From Paludibacter sp. (GTDB taxonomy: Bacteria > Bacteroidota > Bacteroidia > Bacteroidales > Paludibacteraceae), in contig WRGS01000132.1 in the NCBI GenBank assembly GCA_009787075.1, forward strand, positions 1 to 6,404: a stretch of 6,404 nucleotides of DNA, given 5' to 3'. Position numbers and translations under genes: made by a program. Under the pieces are notes generated by a model, which was given only the letters and a program-made list of their open reading frames with translations, ran no database searches and was not told the origin of the DNA. How positions within the stretch are numbered: the first letter of the stretch is position 1; every line of letters starts with the position of its first letter. Below, piece after piece: positions 6,280 through 6,404 of the stretch.

Positions 6280-6404
6280 GCCTAACGTCCCGGCGGCTTG
6301 GCGCAGTGGCGGGGCTTCCACTGCCGCTCGGACGGGCGCAAAACTTGCAAATTTGCACAAACTTTCGGGCGAGCCACGCCCCCGCTTGCGCCAAACCGCC
6401 CGTT
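6280..6404. repeat. GC-rich imperfect palindromic element (attC-like or dispersed repeat), reaching the window edge
   Basis: Bases 6281-6404 are about 66% G+C, while the 100 bases just left are about 16%. The ends are inverted repeats: AACG (6284-6287) pairs with CGTT (6401-6404), and GGCGGCTTGGCGCA (6292-6305) pairs with TGCGCCAAACCGCC (6387-6400) with one mismatch. A further stem, CGGGG (6310-6314) with CCCCG (6380-6384), lies inside. The interior contains the perfect 12-bp palindrome TGCAAATTTGCA (6346-6357). The left edge GCCTAAC fits the RYYYAAC box and the right edge begins GTT, as in integron attC sites, and the size (about 125-130 bp) is within their range. No integrase or plus-strand cassette gene is seen. 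A non-autonomous mobile or REP-like intergenic repeat is equally likely. It holds no plausible gene. Confidence 0.65.

Overview
The window looks like chromosomal DNA from a member of the Bacteroidota (Bacteroidetes). Four things point there: several intergenic matches to the phylum's -7 promoter motif TAnnTTTG; a secreted amylase ending in a type IX secretion (T9SS) sorting domain; very AT-rich spacers without clear Shine-Dalgarno sites; and an nspC-type polyamine gene together with an ECF sigma factor of a type I associate with this phylum. Genus cannot be read from the sequence.

Layout, left to right. Bases 1-608 (minus) hold the N-terminal 202 codons of S-adenosylhomocysteinase (ahcY), cut by the window edge; the gene lacks a stop inside the window and is easy to miss. 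Bases 609-801 hold its promoter region and the intrinsic terminator of the next gene. Bases 802-2691 (minus) encode a secreted GH13 alpha-amylase with a CBM26-like starch-binding module and a T9SS tail. Bases 2692-2819 hold its -7 motif and a 16-bp CG-centred palindrome resembling a LacI-family operator. Bases 2820-3977 (minus) encode carboxynorspermidine/carboxyspermidine decarboxylase (nspC). An 87-bp spacer with back-to-back -7 motifs separates it from a plus-strand lipoprotein of the endonuclease/exonuclease/phosphatase fold (4065-5168). A strong hairpin at 5205-5232 lies between this gene and a convergent two-gene minus-strand unit: a small His-rich membrane protein (5827-6177) whose TAA directly abuts the ATG of an ECF sigma factor (5260-5826). 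Bases 6178-6279 are about 16% G+C and gene-free. Bases 6280-6404 are a 66% G+C, near-palindromic element running into the window edge.

The genes do not form one pathway. ahcY (methyl cycle), the amylase (extracellular starch breakdown), nspC (polyamines) and the nuclease-like lipoprotein appear to be separate transcription units. The real functional unit is the membrane-protein/sigma-factor pair, which may be an uncharacterised membrane-linked sigma switch. That pair, the palindrome upstream of the amylase, and the GC-rich structured element are the most interesting points. No transposase, CRISPR array, tRNA or rRNA was seen.
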